Shown here piece by piece: positions 1-9,170 of a stretch of 21,033 nucleotides of DNA. Origin of the DNA: Bacillota bacterium. GTDB lineage: Bacteria; Bacillota; Dehalobacteriia; UBA4068. The translations under genes and the position numbers were made by a program. Location of the stretch: the NCBI GenBank assembly GCA_009778255.1, contig WRKD01000211.1, positions 1-21,033 of the forward strand, read 5' to 3'. Numbering within the stretch: position 1 is the first letter of the stretch; each line of letters opens with the position of its first letter. Under the pieces are notes generated by a model. That model was given only the letters and a program-made list of their open reading frames with translations. It searched no databases and was not told the origin of the DNA.

Positions 1-1582
<1,582 letters not shown>

Positions 1583-1584
1583 TG

Positions 1585-1627
1585 ACAATTATAAGAAGGC
1601 GCACTTTGTGCGCCTTCTTATAATTGT
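1585..1627 (+). terminator. Perfect 20-bp hairpin after htrA, probable terminator
   Basis: Bases 1585-1604 pair perfectly with 1608-1627 around a TTT loop. The GC-rich inner part (AAGGCGCAC/GTGCGCCTT) is flanked by an A+T outer stem. It starts two bases after the htrA stop codon and ends 30 bases before the response regulator start. There is no long T tract after the stem, so efficiency as a Rho-independent terminator is uncertain; it could also be an mRNA-stabilising or attenuating structure between htrA and the regulator. Confidence 0.65.
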
Positions 1628-1657
1628 ACGATATTATGGAACGAGGTGAGAAAAAGA

Positions 1658-2341
1658 ATGGAAAAATCCAACAAAGCACATATATTGGTAGTGGATGATG
1701 AAGAGAAAATCCGCGCGCTTATACGTAAATACGCGGAATTTGAAGGTTATCGGGTAAGCGAGGCTGCAGACGGAATGGAAGCTGTATTATCTGTACGTAA
1801 GCAGGATTTTGATTTAGTGATACTCGATGTTATGATGCCAGAACTGGATGGATTTGCCGCTTGCCGTGAAATAAAGAAGGAAAAAGATATTCCGGTATTA
1901 ATGCTTTCGGCGCGGGGAGAAGAATACGATAAACTCTTAGGTTTTGAGCTTAAAGCAGATGATTATGTGGTAAAACCTTTTTCGCCACGAGAATTACTTA
2001 TGCGCGTAGCGGCCATTTTAAGAAGATCGGGAAAAAGCCCTTTGCCACGGGAGCAACTTACCTTTGATGGCTTGACAATAGATGCAGCTGGGCGTATTGT
2101 TTATGCTGATGGGCAAAGGCTGGAACTCTCTCCAAAAGTATATGAACTGTTATGGTATTTTGTAAACAATCGCGGTATTGCCCTTACGCGCGAACAATTG
2201 ATCAGCGCAGTGTGGGGGTATGATTTTTTTGGTGATGACCGTACTTTAGATACTCATATTAAACTATTACGTAATAGTTTAGGGCCGTATCGCCGTTTTA
2301 TTGTTACACTGCGCGGTGTGGGTTATAGATTTGAGGGATAA
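1658..2341 (+). CDS. OmpR/PhoB-family response regulator
   Basis: A DNA-binding response regulator of 227 aa. The receiver domain (about 5-120) has the acidic pair VVDDEE at 11-16, the phospho-acceptor Asp57 in VILDVMMPELDG and the conserved Lys in DDYVVKPFSP. The C-terminal winged-helix domain (about 130-226) ends in the typical TLRGVGYRFEG motif. The ATG at 1658 is chosen because a GAGGTGAG ribosome binding site sits 7 bases upstream; a GTG at 1646 is also in frame but would overlap that site. The histidine kinase begins 2 bases after the stop, so the two form one operon. The family is clear; target genes cannot be told from the sequence, although the adjacent protease is an obvious candidate. 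Confidence 0.93.
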   Translation: MEKSNKAHILVVDDEEKIRALIRKYAEFEGYRVSEAADGMEAVLSVRKQDFDLVILDVMMPELDGFAACREIKKEKDIPVLMLSARGEEYDKLLGFELKADDYVVKPFSPRELLMRVAAILRRSGKSPLPREQLTFDGLTIDAAGRIVYADGQRLELSPKVYELLWYFVNNRGIALTREQLISAVWGYDFFGDDRTLDTHIKLLRNSLGPYRRFIVTLRGVGYRFEG

Positions 2342-2343
2342 GC

Positions 2344-3852
2344 ATGGCGCAAAATAAAAAACAAAAAATTTTAAAACAGCAACGGCATTTACAGCCGTTG
2401 CGTTGGCGTATTTTCCTATATTTGTTGGGCTTTACCGCCCTGCTTTTATTGTTGCTATGGCTATTCCAAACGGTGTATCTCGATAGCTTTTATCGGCGTG
2501 TTAAAATAAGTGAAATAACAGGCGCGGCTTCGGCAATAGCGCATAATATTGATAATGAGAATATCCTTACTACCTTAGATCGCCTGGCTGCCGAACGGGA
2601 AATGTGTATACAAATTTTTAATCTTAGCGTGATGGGAGATAGTGAACGTCAAGAAGAGATAGCCGGTTATGATGCCGACGTATTGCCAGATTGCCTTATA
2701 CATCACCTTAGCCTCATAGAAGTATCGCGGCTTTATAATAGCGCTCTGGAAGCCGGTGGGCCTTATACCGAAGTAATAAATGGCAACGATTTGCATGGGC
2801 GCATTATTGAGAATGGCTTTTTTATTATCCGCCGACCTGGCGCCGGTCCCGGTGAGAGCATGGTCTTGAGCCAGGTTTTTAATGGTGTTAATGGCGATGA
2901 GTTTTTATTGTTACTAGATTCAAAATTACAGCCGGTGAACGCCACTGTCCATACCTTACGCGTACAGCTTACTTTTATCACAGCCCTCATGGTAGTAACA
3001 GCTCTATTACTTTCATTCTTTATTGCTTGGCGCTTGGCTGCACCCATAACGCGCATCAATATCAGGGCTAAGCGTTTAGCTGCAGGAGATTTCAGTGCCT
3101 CTTTTGATGGCCAAGGCTATCGCGAGATTGGCGAATTAGCGGAAACTTTAAATTATGCCGCGGGCGAACTTTCTCGTACGGAACGCCTGCAGCGAGAGCT
3201 AGTTGCCAATATTTCACACGATTTACGCACACCCTTGACCATGATAAGCGGTTATGCCGAAGTGATGCGCGATTTACCCCAAGAAAACAATGCCGAAAAC
3301 GCTCAAGTGATAATTGATGAGGCAAGACGTTTAAGTTCTTTAGTAAACGAAGTATTAGACCTTTCCAAGCTGCAATCCGGCGTAGAAATACTTAAAATTG
3401 AAGATTTTGATATAGGAGAGTTGCTGGAAATATTAGTTGAAAATTATCGCCGTTTGCTCGCGGCAGAAGGGTATAACATAAGTTTGGAAAGTTGTGGCGA
3501 GGCATGGGTCCACGCAGATAAAAAACGCATAGAACAAGTATTGTGTAATTTCCTTAATAATGCTTTTACTTATACCGGAGCAGATAAACAGGTCTCTGTA
3601 CGGCAGATAATTTCTGCGCAAAAAGTGCGAATAGAAGTAGCAGATAGCGGGCAAGGTATAGCACCGGAGCATATAAATGAGATATGGCAGCGTTATTATC
3701 GTTTAGAAGGAGCTCACAAACGGGCGGCTCATGGCGCTGGAATAGGTCTTTCTATAGCTCGCCAGGTGCTGGAACAGCATAAGGCTGATTATGGTGTGGA
3801 AAGTAAAGAAGGTTTGGGCAGCATATTCTGGTTTGAACTAGCTTTGATATAG
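2344..3852 (+). CDS. Membrane sensor histidine kinase, HAMP-HisKA-HATPase type
   Basis: A 502-aa sensor kinase, partner of the preceding regulator (2-base gap). A basic N-terminus is followed by membrane segment 1 (about 23-42, LYLLGFTALLLLLLWLF) and an extracytoplasmic sensing region of about 160 residues. Membrane segment 2 (about 209-229) leads into a HAMP linker (about 230-282). HisKA carries the phosphorylated His292 in ISHDLRTPLTM. The ATPase domain has an N-box around 399-406 (VLCNFLNNAF), G1 at 434-440 (DSGQGIA) and G2 at 464-470 (GAGIGLS). Every catalytic motif is intact. The signal is unknown; no recognised PAS or Cache motif is evident by eye in the sensing region. Its stop codon directly abuts the stop codon of the convergent nfnB-like gene. 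Confidence 0.92.
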   Translation: MAQNKKQKILKQQRHLQPLRWRIFLYLLGFTALLLLLLWLFQTVYLDSFYRRVKISEITGAASAIAHNIDNENILTTLDRLAAEREMCIQIFNLSVMGDSERQEEIAGYDADVLPDCLIHHLSLIEVSRLYNSALEAGGPYTEVINGNDLHGRIIENGFFIIRRPGAGPGESMVLSQVFNGVNGDEFLLLLDSKLQPVNATVHTLRVQLTFITALMVVTALLLSFFIAWRLAAPITRINIRAKRLAAGDFSASFDGQGYREIGELAETLNYAAGELSRTERLQRELVANISHDLRTPLTMISGYAEVMRDLPQENNAENAQVIIDEARRLSSLVNEVLDLSKLQSGVEILKIEDFDIGELLEILVENYRRLLAAEGYNISLESCGEAWVHADKKRIEQVLCNFLNNAFTYTGADKQVSVRQIISAQKVRIEVADSGQGIAPEHINEIWQRYYRLEGAHKRAAHGAGIGLSIARQVLEQHKADYGVESKEGLGSIFWFELALI

Positions 3853-5271
3853 TCAATAGTTGTGAATTTCAGTTGATAAACGGATGTATTCATCTATGGC
3901 TGTGGCGGCTTTCTTACCGGCGCCCATAGCCAGAATTACTGTAGCTGCACCTGTTACTGTATCGCCACCAGCGAATACTGCTTTGTGGCTGGTTTGGCCG
4001 GTTTCTTCATCTGCGATGATACCGCCCCAGCTTTCTGTATCTAAACCAGGCGTGGTATCTTTAATAAGCGGATTTGGGCTATTGCCAATAGAGATTACCA
4101 CTGTTTCAACGTCGATTATATGCTCGCTGCCTTTTTTCACTACCGGACGGCGGCGGCCAGAATCGTCCGGTTCGCCCAGTTCCATTTCTACGCATTCCAT
4201 AGCCCGCACATAGCCATTGGCATCGCCAAATATTTGGGTGGGGTTAGTTAGTATTTTAAAAATTATCCCTTCTTCTTTAGCATGATGCACTTCTTCGACC
4301 CGAGCTGGCATTTCTACCTCGCTTCTACGATAAACAATATACACCGTTTCAGCGCCCATACGCTTAGCACAGCGAGCTGCGTCCATGGCTACATTGCCGC
4401 CGCCCACAATAGCTGCCGACGCCCCCACCCGTACAGGTGTATTGTTATGGGGAAAATTATAGGCTTTCATTAAGTTGATGCGTGTAAGAAATTCGTTGGC
4501 CGAGTAAACTCCGTTAAGGTTTTCTCCGGGAATTTTTTGGAATTTGGGCAGACCAGCACCAGAGCCTACGAATACTGCTTCAAACCCTTCCTCTTCCAGT
4601 AATTCATCTAAAGTAAGGCTTTTGCCAATTACCATATTAGGAATAATCTCCACACCCATCGCCTCTACGGAAGCTATCTCTTCACGTACCAGCGCTTTAG
4701 GCAGGCGGAATTCAGGGATGCCATATACCAGCACTCCACCCGGCGTATGCAAAGCCTCAAAAACAGTAACTTCATAACCCAGTTTAGCTAAATCTCCGGC
4801 ACAGGTTAACCCGGCTGGTCCGGAACCTATTATCGCCACTTTATGCCCATTAGCAGGGGTTTTTTCCATCTGTTCTCCGCCTTGTGTCATGGCGTAATCT
4901 GCCACAAAGCGCTCAAGACGCCCTATAGCTACTGGTTCTCCTTTCTTTTTACGCACACATAATTCTTCGCACTGGGTTTCCTGAGGGCATACTCGCCCGC
5001 AAATAGCGGGTAGAGAATTAGTGCTTTTAACCAAGGCTGCAGCTTCTAAAAAACTGCCTTCCGCTACCAAGGTAATAAATTCCGGTATACGCACATTAAC
5101 AGGACAACCGGCAATGCAGGGGCTATTTTTACAGTTTAGACAGCGTTGTGCTTCTTCAATAGCCATACCTGCAGTATAGCCAAGGGCAACCTCCTGGTAG
5201 TTTTTATTGCGCACTTGAGCCTCTTGCTCCGGCATGGCTACTTTTGTTAGGCTCATATTAGCTTTAGCCAT
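3853..5271 (-). CDS. nfnB: NfnB-type subunit (glutamate synthase small-subunit-like oxidoreductase)
   Basis: A 472-aa flavoprotein of the GltD/NfnB/SudA family. The N-terminal part holds cysteines at 44, 47, 52, 56 and 91, 95, 101, 105 (CLNCKNSPCIAGC; CGRVCPQETQCEELC) that bind [4Fe-4S] clusters. An FAD Rossmann motif (GSGPAG, 149-154) and an NADPH-binding motif (GGGNVAMDAAR, 290-300) follow. Next to an NfnA-like partner it most likely forms NfnAB, a cytoplasmic NADH-dependent reduced ferredoxin:NADP+ oxidoreductase that works by electron bifurcation. The ATG at 5271 is chosen because an AGGGGG site precedes it at good distance; it overlaps the nfnA 3' end by 8 bases. A GTG at 5280 is also in frame. 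Alternatives are sulfide dehydrogenase SudA or a stand-alone glutamate synthase subunit; the tandem partner favours Nfn. Confidence 0.85.
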   Translation of the reverse strand: MAKANMSLTKVAMPEQEAQVRNKNYQEVALGYTAGMAIEEAQRCLNCKNSPCIAGCPVNVRIPEFITLVAEGSFLEAAALVKSTNSLPAICGRVCPQETQCEELCVRKKKGEPVAIGRLERFVADYAMTQGGEQMEKTPANGHKVAIIGSGPAGLTCAGDLAKLGYEVTVFEALHTPGGVLVYGIPEFRLPKALVREEIASVEAMGVEIIPNMVIGKSLTLDELLEEEGFEAVFVGSGAGLPKFQKIPGENLNGVYSANEFLTRINLMKAYNFPHNNTPVRVGASAAIVGGGNVAMDAARCAKRMGAETVYIVYRRSEVEMPARVEEVHHAKEEGIIFKILTNPTQIFGDANGYVRAMECVEMELGEPDDSGRRRPVVKKGSEHIIDVETVVISIGNSPNPLIKDTTPGLDTESWGGIIADEETGQTSHKAVFAGGDTVTGAATVILAMGAGKKAATAIDEYIRLSTEIHNY

Positions 5272-6109
5272 TAACAGCACCCCCTAATAAATTGCAATGA
5301 TGATCTATAATAGCGGCTTCTTCTTTATAAAACATCCGCGAACGAGCCATGGCTTCGGCAAAATCTACCAAATGCCCGTCAAAATCCGGGCCGTCTACAC
5401 AGGCGAACTTAGTTTTTCCACCTACACTTAAACGGCAGCAACCACACATGCCTGTACCATCTATCATGGTGGAATTCATACTTACTATGGTACGAATATT
5501 ATGTTCCTTTGTTATATCGCAGACAGCTTTCATCATCACCAGCGGGCCGATGGCAATTACTGTATCGAATTCTCTTCCCGCCTGAAATAATTGCCTTAGA
5601 CCATCTGTAACAAAACCTTTATTACCATTTGATCCGTCGTCTGTCATGATGATAAGCTCTGTAGAGGCGGCAGCTAATTCTTCTTTAAGAATAATCAAAT
5701 CATTATTCCGAAATCCCACTATTAAAGATACATTTGCTCCTAGATCATGTAAAGCTTTTGCCTGCGGATAAGCAATGGCCACCCCTAAACCGCCGCCGAC
5801 TACAGCAACATTTTTCATACCATGAAATTCCGAAGCTACTCCCAGCGGGCCTACGAAATCAAGTAAGCTATCGCCCTGTTCATAAGTGTCCAGACGATTG
5901 GTAGTATAACCCACTTTTTGAAATATAATGGTTACAGTACCAGCCTCCCGGTTACAACCGGCAACAGTTAGGGGTATGCGCTCTCCTTCTTCATCGATAC
6001 GTAAGATGATAAATTGACCGGGCAGAGCTTTTTTTGCGATATGCGGAGCATACACTTCCATTTGAGTCACATGGGGATTAAGTATTCGTTTTTTGACAAT
6101 TTGGTACAT
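5264..6109 (-). CDS. nfnA: NfnA-type subunit (ferredoxin-NADP+ reductase alpha, PyrK-like)
   Basis: A 281-aa protein of the ferredoxin-NADP reductase / PyrK / SudB family. It has an N-terminal FAD-binding beta barrel (RIPLTVAG, 44-51), a nucleotide-binding fold (VVGGGLGVA, 103-111) and a C-terminal [2Fe-2S] cysteine cluster at Cys222, 224, 225 and 237 (MCGCCRLSVGG...FACVDG). The length and domain order match NfnA. The ATG at 6109 has a GGAGG site a few bases upstream. It lies 23 bases downstream of rnc and overlaps nfnB by 8 bases, so the pair is translationally coupled and stoichiometric expression is likely. Confidence 0.85.
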   Translation of the reverse strand: MYQIVKKRILNPHVTQMEVYAPHIAKKALPGQFIILRIDEEGERIPLTVAGCNREAGTVTIIFQKVGYTTNRLDTYEQGDSLLDFVGPLGVASEFHGMKNVAVVGGGLGVAIAYPQAKALHDLGANVSLIVGFRNNDLIILKEELAAASTELIIMTDDGSNGNKGFVTDGLRQLFQAGREFDTVIAIGPLVMMKAVCDITKEHNIRTIVSMNSTMIDGTGMCGCCRLSVGGKTKFACVDGPDFDGHLVDFAEAMARSRMFYKEEAAIIDHHCNLLGGAVNG

Positions 6110-6132
6110 AAACTTCCTCCTTAAAGTTTGTT

Positions 6133-6867
6133 TTATTTCTTGCTACCGCTTGCCGGCAGCCATTTACCCTGCGAAGCCAGCGCGGCTGCGGCTGCGGCTT
6201 GCTCGCTCTCTTTTTTACTGCCGCCCCAACCTTTTCCCAATAGCTTAATGCCGCAATAAGCACCGCTTTCAAAACGAGGCGCATGATCCGGCCCATCCAT
6301 GGAAAGGATTTTATAGCTAACGCCACAGCTAACTTCCCTTTGCACCAGTTCTTGCAAAAGGCTTTTCTTATCCTCAAAATCGTCTCTGGTGAGCTGTTCT
6401 GCGGCTGGGGCAAAATGCTTTTCTATAAAATAACTAACTGCCATAAACCCTGTCGCCTCATATATTGCTCCTACCAAGGCTTCAAAAGCATCGGCTAATA
6501 CAGAAGGGCGTTCCCGGTCGCCACTTGCTTCGCCGCCTTTGCCTAATCTAAGGAGTTGCCCCAAGTTGAGCTCTTTAGCCAGTAATGCTAAAGCCGGCTC
6601 GCAGACTAAAGCAGCTCGCATCTTACTTAGATCCCCTTCTCGTACGGTAGGGTAAGCATGATATAAATATTCGCCAACTACCATATCTAAAATCGCATCG
6701 CCCAAGAATTCCAGACGTTGATTATCTTCTGGGATCTCCTGCCTTGCGCCCTCAAAATAGGTTGGGTGAGTTAGAGCTTGAATAAGCAAGGTTTTTTTCT
6801 CCGGTGGAAAACCAATTTCCTGCATAAAGCGTGTAAAAAGAATTGTTTCATGGTTATTTTTTGTCAT
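6133..6867 (-). CDS. rnc: Ribonuclease III
   Basis: A 244-aa endonuclease that cuts double-stranded RNA in rRNA and mRNA processing. The catalytic signature NQRLEFLGDAILD lies at 49-61 with Glu53 and Asp57, and the second metal-ligand region reads SVLADAFEALVGAIYE (about 120-137). A double-stranded-RNA-binding domain fills the C-terminus (about 168-240), including KKESEQAAAAAAL. The length is standard. It starts 7 bases after the acpP stop codon, with an AGGAG upstream in the end of acpP. The acpP-rnc order is typical of Bacillota. Confidence 0.96.
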   Translation of the reverse strand: MTKNNHETILFTRFMQEIGFPPEKKTLLIQALTHPTYFEGARQEIPEDNQRLEFLGDAILDMVVGEYLYHAYPTVREGDLSKMRAALVCEPALALLAKELNLGQLLRLGKGGEASGDRERPSVLADAFEALVGAIYEATGFMAVSYFIEKHFAPAAEQLTRDDFEDKKSLLQELVQREVSCGVSYKILSMDGPDHAPRFESGAYCGIKLLGKGWGGSKKESEQAAAAAALASQGKWLPASGSKK

Positions 6868-6874
6868 AATATAG

Positions 6875-7108
6875 CTACTCCTGCATGACGGCGGAAATCA
6901 TTTCCGTCAGGTCATTTATGGTTTCGCATTTACCGAAGCGCTCATCGCTCACGGTTATGTCAAATTCCTCCTCCAAATCTACTACCAATTCCAGTAGATC
7001 AAGAGAATCCCAGTCCAAAGTGTGCAGATTTAAATCCAGAGGCAAATCCTGCGCTACTTTGCCTAGTTTTTCCGCTACCATCGATTGTACTCGTTCCCGC
7101 ACGTCCAT
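6875..7108 (-). CDS. acpP: Acyl carrier protein
   Basis: A 77-aa acidic four-helix protein that carries fatty-acid intermediates as thioesters on 4'-phosphopantetheine. The attachment serine is Ser35 in WDSLDLLELV, which follows the usual DSL motif. It is followed by the helix-II acidic face (DLEEEFDI) that partner enzymes bind. It sits 13 bases after plsX and 7 bases before rnc in one co-directional run. No fab genes separate it from plsX here. Confidence 0.95.
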   Translation of the reverse strand: MDVRERVQSMVAEKLGKVAQDLPLDLNLHTLDWDSLDLLELVVDLEEEFDITVSDERFGKCETINDLTEMISAVMQE

Positions 7109-7121
7109 ATTAACACCCCTT

Positions 7122-8096
7122 TCAGGTTTTAACTTTCATGGCTTCGGTTAAGTGTGAAATGAAATTCGCTTCCATACAGGTTATGGCTTTGCCTACTGAG
7201 TTGATAATGGCCCTGGCATGGGAAGATCCATGACAGACTATGCTAATACCTTTTACGCCCAGTAGCGGCGCCCCGCCATGTTCTTGATAATCCAGTTGAT
7301 CCTTGATCTTTTTCAAGCCGGGTTTTACTATAAAGGCGCCCAACTTGCGAAGAAAAGAGGCAGTAAACTCATCTTTTATAAGGCTCATGATTAATGCCAC
7401 CGCTCCTTCCGCACTTTTAACGGCAATATTGCCGGTGAAGCCATCGAACACCAATACATCAAAATCACCGCTGAAAAGATCCCGCCCTTCCATATTACCG
7501 ATAAAATTTACATCGCTTTCTGCCAGCAAAGTGTAAGAGGCGCGTATAAGCTCGTTGCCTTTATGCGCTTCCTCTCCGTTAGAAAGTAAGGCCACGCGAG
7601 GATTCTCCCTCTTTAGCAACACCTGACTCAAAACCCGCCCCATACGCGCAAATTGCAGCAGCATCTGGGGAGTACATTCTGTATTGGCGCCGATATCCAG
7701 TATCACGCGCTCTGCCGGGAAACCCGGCGCCACGCTACCGATAGCCGGGCGGCTCACCCCTGGAATACGGCCCAGTAATAATACGGCGGTGGCCATTTGC
7801 GCCGCTGTAGAGCCGGCGGAGAGCAAAGCATCTGCTTGGTTGTCTTTAACCAACTGGGTAGCCTGCCAAATTGAGCTATCCTTTTTTTGGCGCAGATTTT
7901 CTACGCTTTCGTCCATTGCCATAATTTGATCGGCCCGATGAAATGAGCAGTTTGCAGGTAGAAAAACAGGTAAAGCCTCCTCCCGCCCCACCAATATCAA
8001 GTGATGCTCAGGCCACTTAGCAGCAGCCTGTAAAGCCCCCGCCATAATTTCCCCGGGAGCATGATCTCCACCCATGATGTCGATAGCTATTCTCAT
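7122..8096 (-). CDS. plsX: Phosphate acyltransferase PlsX
   Basis: A 324-aa enzyme converting acyl-ACP and phosphate into acyl-phosphate for the first step of phosphatidic acid synthesis; it acts at the inner membrane face. The N-terminus MRIAIDIMGGDHAPGEIMAG and the internal FDGFTGNIAVKSAEG and QEHGGAPLLGVKG motifs are characteristic, and the length is standard. The ATG at 8096 is preceded by GGAGG with 4 bases between. The region just upstream does not resemble the usual fapR gene; it contains a remnant of an mtaD-like gene and then the end of an ABC transporter gene. Confidence 0.96.
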   Translation of the reverse strand: MRIAIDIMGGDHAPGEIMAGALQAAAKWPEHHLILVGREEALPVFLPANCSFHRADQIMAMDESVENLRQKKDSSIWQATQLVKDNQADALLSAGSTAAQMATAVLLLGRIPGVSRPAIGSVAPGFPAERVILDIGANTECTPQMLLQFARMGRVLSQVLLKRENPRVALLSNGEEAHKGNELIRASYTLLAESDVNFIGNMEGRDLFSGDFDVLVFDGFTGNIAVKSAEGAVALIMSLIKDEFTASFLRKLGAFIVKPGLKKIKDQLDYQEHGGAPLLGVKGISIVCHGSSHARAIINSVGKAITCMEANFISHLTEAMKVKT

Positions 8097-8136
8097 ATTT
8101 CCTCCAAAAGCAAAAAAGTATGTTTATTAAGGCTTC

Positions 8137-8219
8137 AATGTATATGCAGGGGCAGCTTATGCTCCCGCCCCAGTTCCGCCATATGCGCCAAGAAATCCGG
8201 GCTACAGGTGTAGGGAGCG
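8137..8219 (-). pseudogene. 83-bp remnant of an mtaD-like amidohydrolase gene
   Basis: This segment aligns without gaps to 12898-12980 inside the intact amidohydrolase gene in the same orientation, with 78 of 83 bases identical. It encodes the same 27 residues (189-215 of that protein, from APYTC to LHIH). All five differences (8147, 8189, 8204, 8210, 8216) fall at third codon positions and are silent. A TGA follows directly (8137-8135) and another TGA lies just upstream in frame, so nothing functional is made. The silent pattern says the fragment comes from an allele that diverged while still a working gene, not from a recent copy that decayed. Confidence 0.85.
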
Positions 8220-8254
8220 GGAGTTCATTCTACATATGGGCGGGGGTTAAAAGT

Positions 8255-9016
8255 TTACTTTTTAAAAAGAAAAAATTCATTACCTGCATCAATAATTTTT
8301 TTCATTTCCACGCCGAATACATTACTTATATAATTGTTTTCCGCTATGCTTGCAGTTTTTTCATGTATAACAATTTCTCCGTTGTTTATTATCACGGCAT
8401 AATCGGAATAATGTAAGGCCAAATTCAAGTCATGCACAACAAGGATAATTGTTTTGCCAAGCTTCTCGTTGAGTTTTTGAATCAAATTCATAATATCAAA
8501 GGAAACATTGATATCGAAAAATGTAGTAGGTTCATCCAAAAAAATAATATCTGTATTTTGAGCCAGCGCCATGGCGATGAATACCTTTTGACGTTCACCA
8601 CCGGATAATTTATTCACCGGTCTCTGGGCAAAGACATGGCATCCGGTCATTTCCATGGCATTCTCAACAATATTTATATCTTCCTTTGATATATAGTCGG
8701 TAAGGGATTTATGGGGATATCTGCCGGACATTACATAATCATATGCCGGAATATTCGGCGGATGGTTAGCCTGCAGAAGAATAGCCGCCCGTTTAGCGAA
8801 AGCCTTTGGTTTTATATCAAATATATTTATACCTTCTAATAATACTTCACCGCCGCTGCAACGTAATAGCCTTGAGCATAACTTCAATAATGTACTTTTC
8901 CCGGATCCATTTGGTCCTATTACCGCAGTAATTGCGCCTGTATTAAAAGATAAATTCACATTACGGATGCACGGTTTATGCTTATATGAAAAGGAAACGT
9001 TTTTCAATTCTATCAT
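8255..9016 (-). CDS. FecE/BtuD-type ABC transporter ATP-binding protein
   Basis: A 253-aa ATPase powering uptake of iron-siderophore, heme or cobalamin. It has Walker A GPNGSGKST (34-42), a Q-loop at ILLQANHPP, signature LSGGERQ (137-143), Walker B IIFLDEP (157-163) and the switch His195 in VVHDLN. The order binding protein, permease, ATPase is that of FecBCDE/BtuCDF operons. It lies 154 bases after the permease; that gap holds no evident gene, only a weak hairpin. A visible but modest GGAA site precedes the ATG. The substrate cannot be read from the ATPase; the radical SAM neighbour hints at a tetrapyrrole. Confidence 0.9.
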   Translation of the reverse strand: MIELKNVSFSYKHKPCIRNVNLSFNTGAITAVIGPNGSGKSTLLKLCSRLLRCSGGEVLLEGINIFDIKPKAFAKRAAILLQANHPPNIPAYDYVMSGRYPHKSLTDYISKEDINIVENAMEMTGCHVFAQRPVNKLSGGERQKVFIAMALAQNTDIIFLDEPTTFFDINVSFDIMNLIQKLNEKLGKTIILVVHDLNLALHYSDYAVIINNGEIVIHEKTASIAENNYISNVFGVEMKKIIDAGNEFFLFKK

Positions 9017-9170
9017 AATTTGGTATTCCGTTCGTATTATTTGTCACTTATCCGCAACAAATTCTAAAAAACAAGTTGTTCAAACTGTTAAGCTGCAATT
9101 TTGGCTTTACCTCAGACAAAAGCCTGGGAGGTCACAACTCACGACTCAACACTTGCGGCTGAAAGCCACC

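Noticed and set aside
8120..8416. 98-codon open frame on the + strand across the mtaD remnant and the ATPase 3' end
   Set aside because: It runs antisense through the remnant and through the conserved ATPase, has no ribosome binding site and no recognisable protein.
9017..9170. Possible riboswitch or small RNA in the 154-bp gap between permease and ATPase
   Set aside because: Only a weak 6-bp stem is visible; no cobalamin-riboswitch-like conserved core was seen, and the position is inside an operon.
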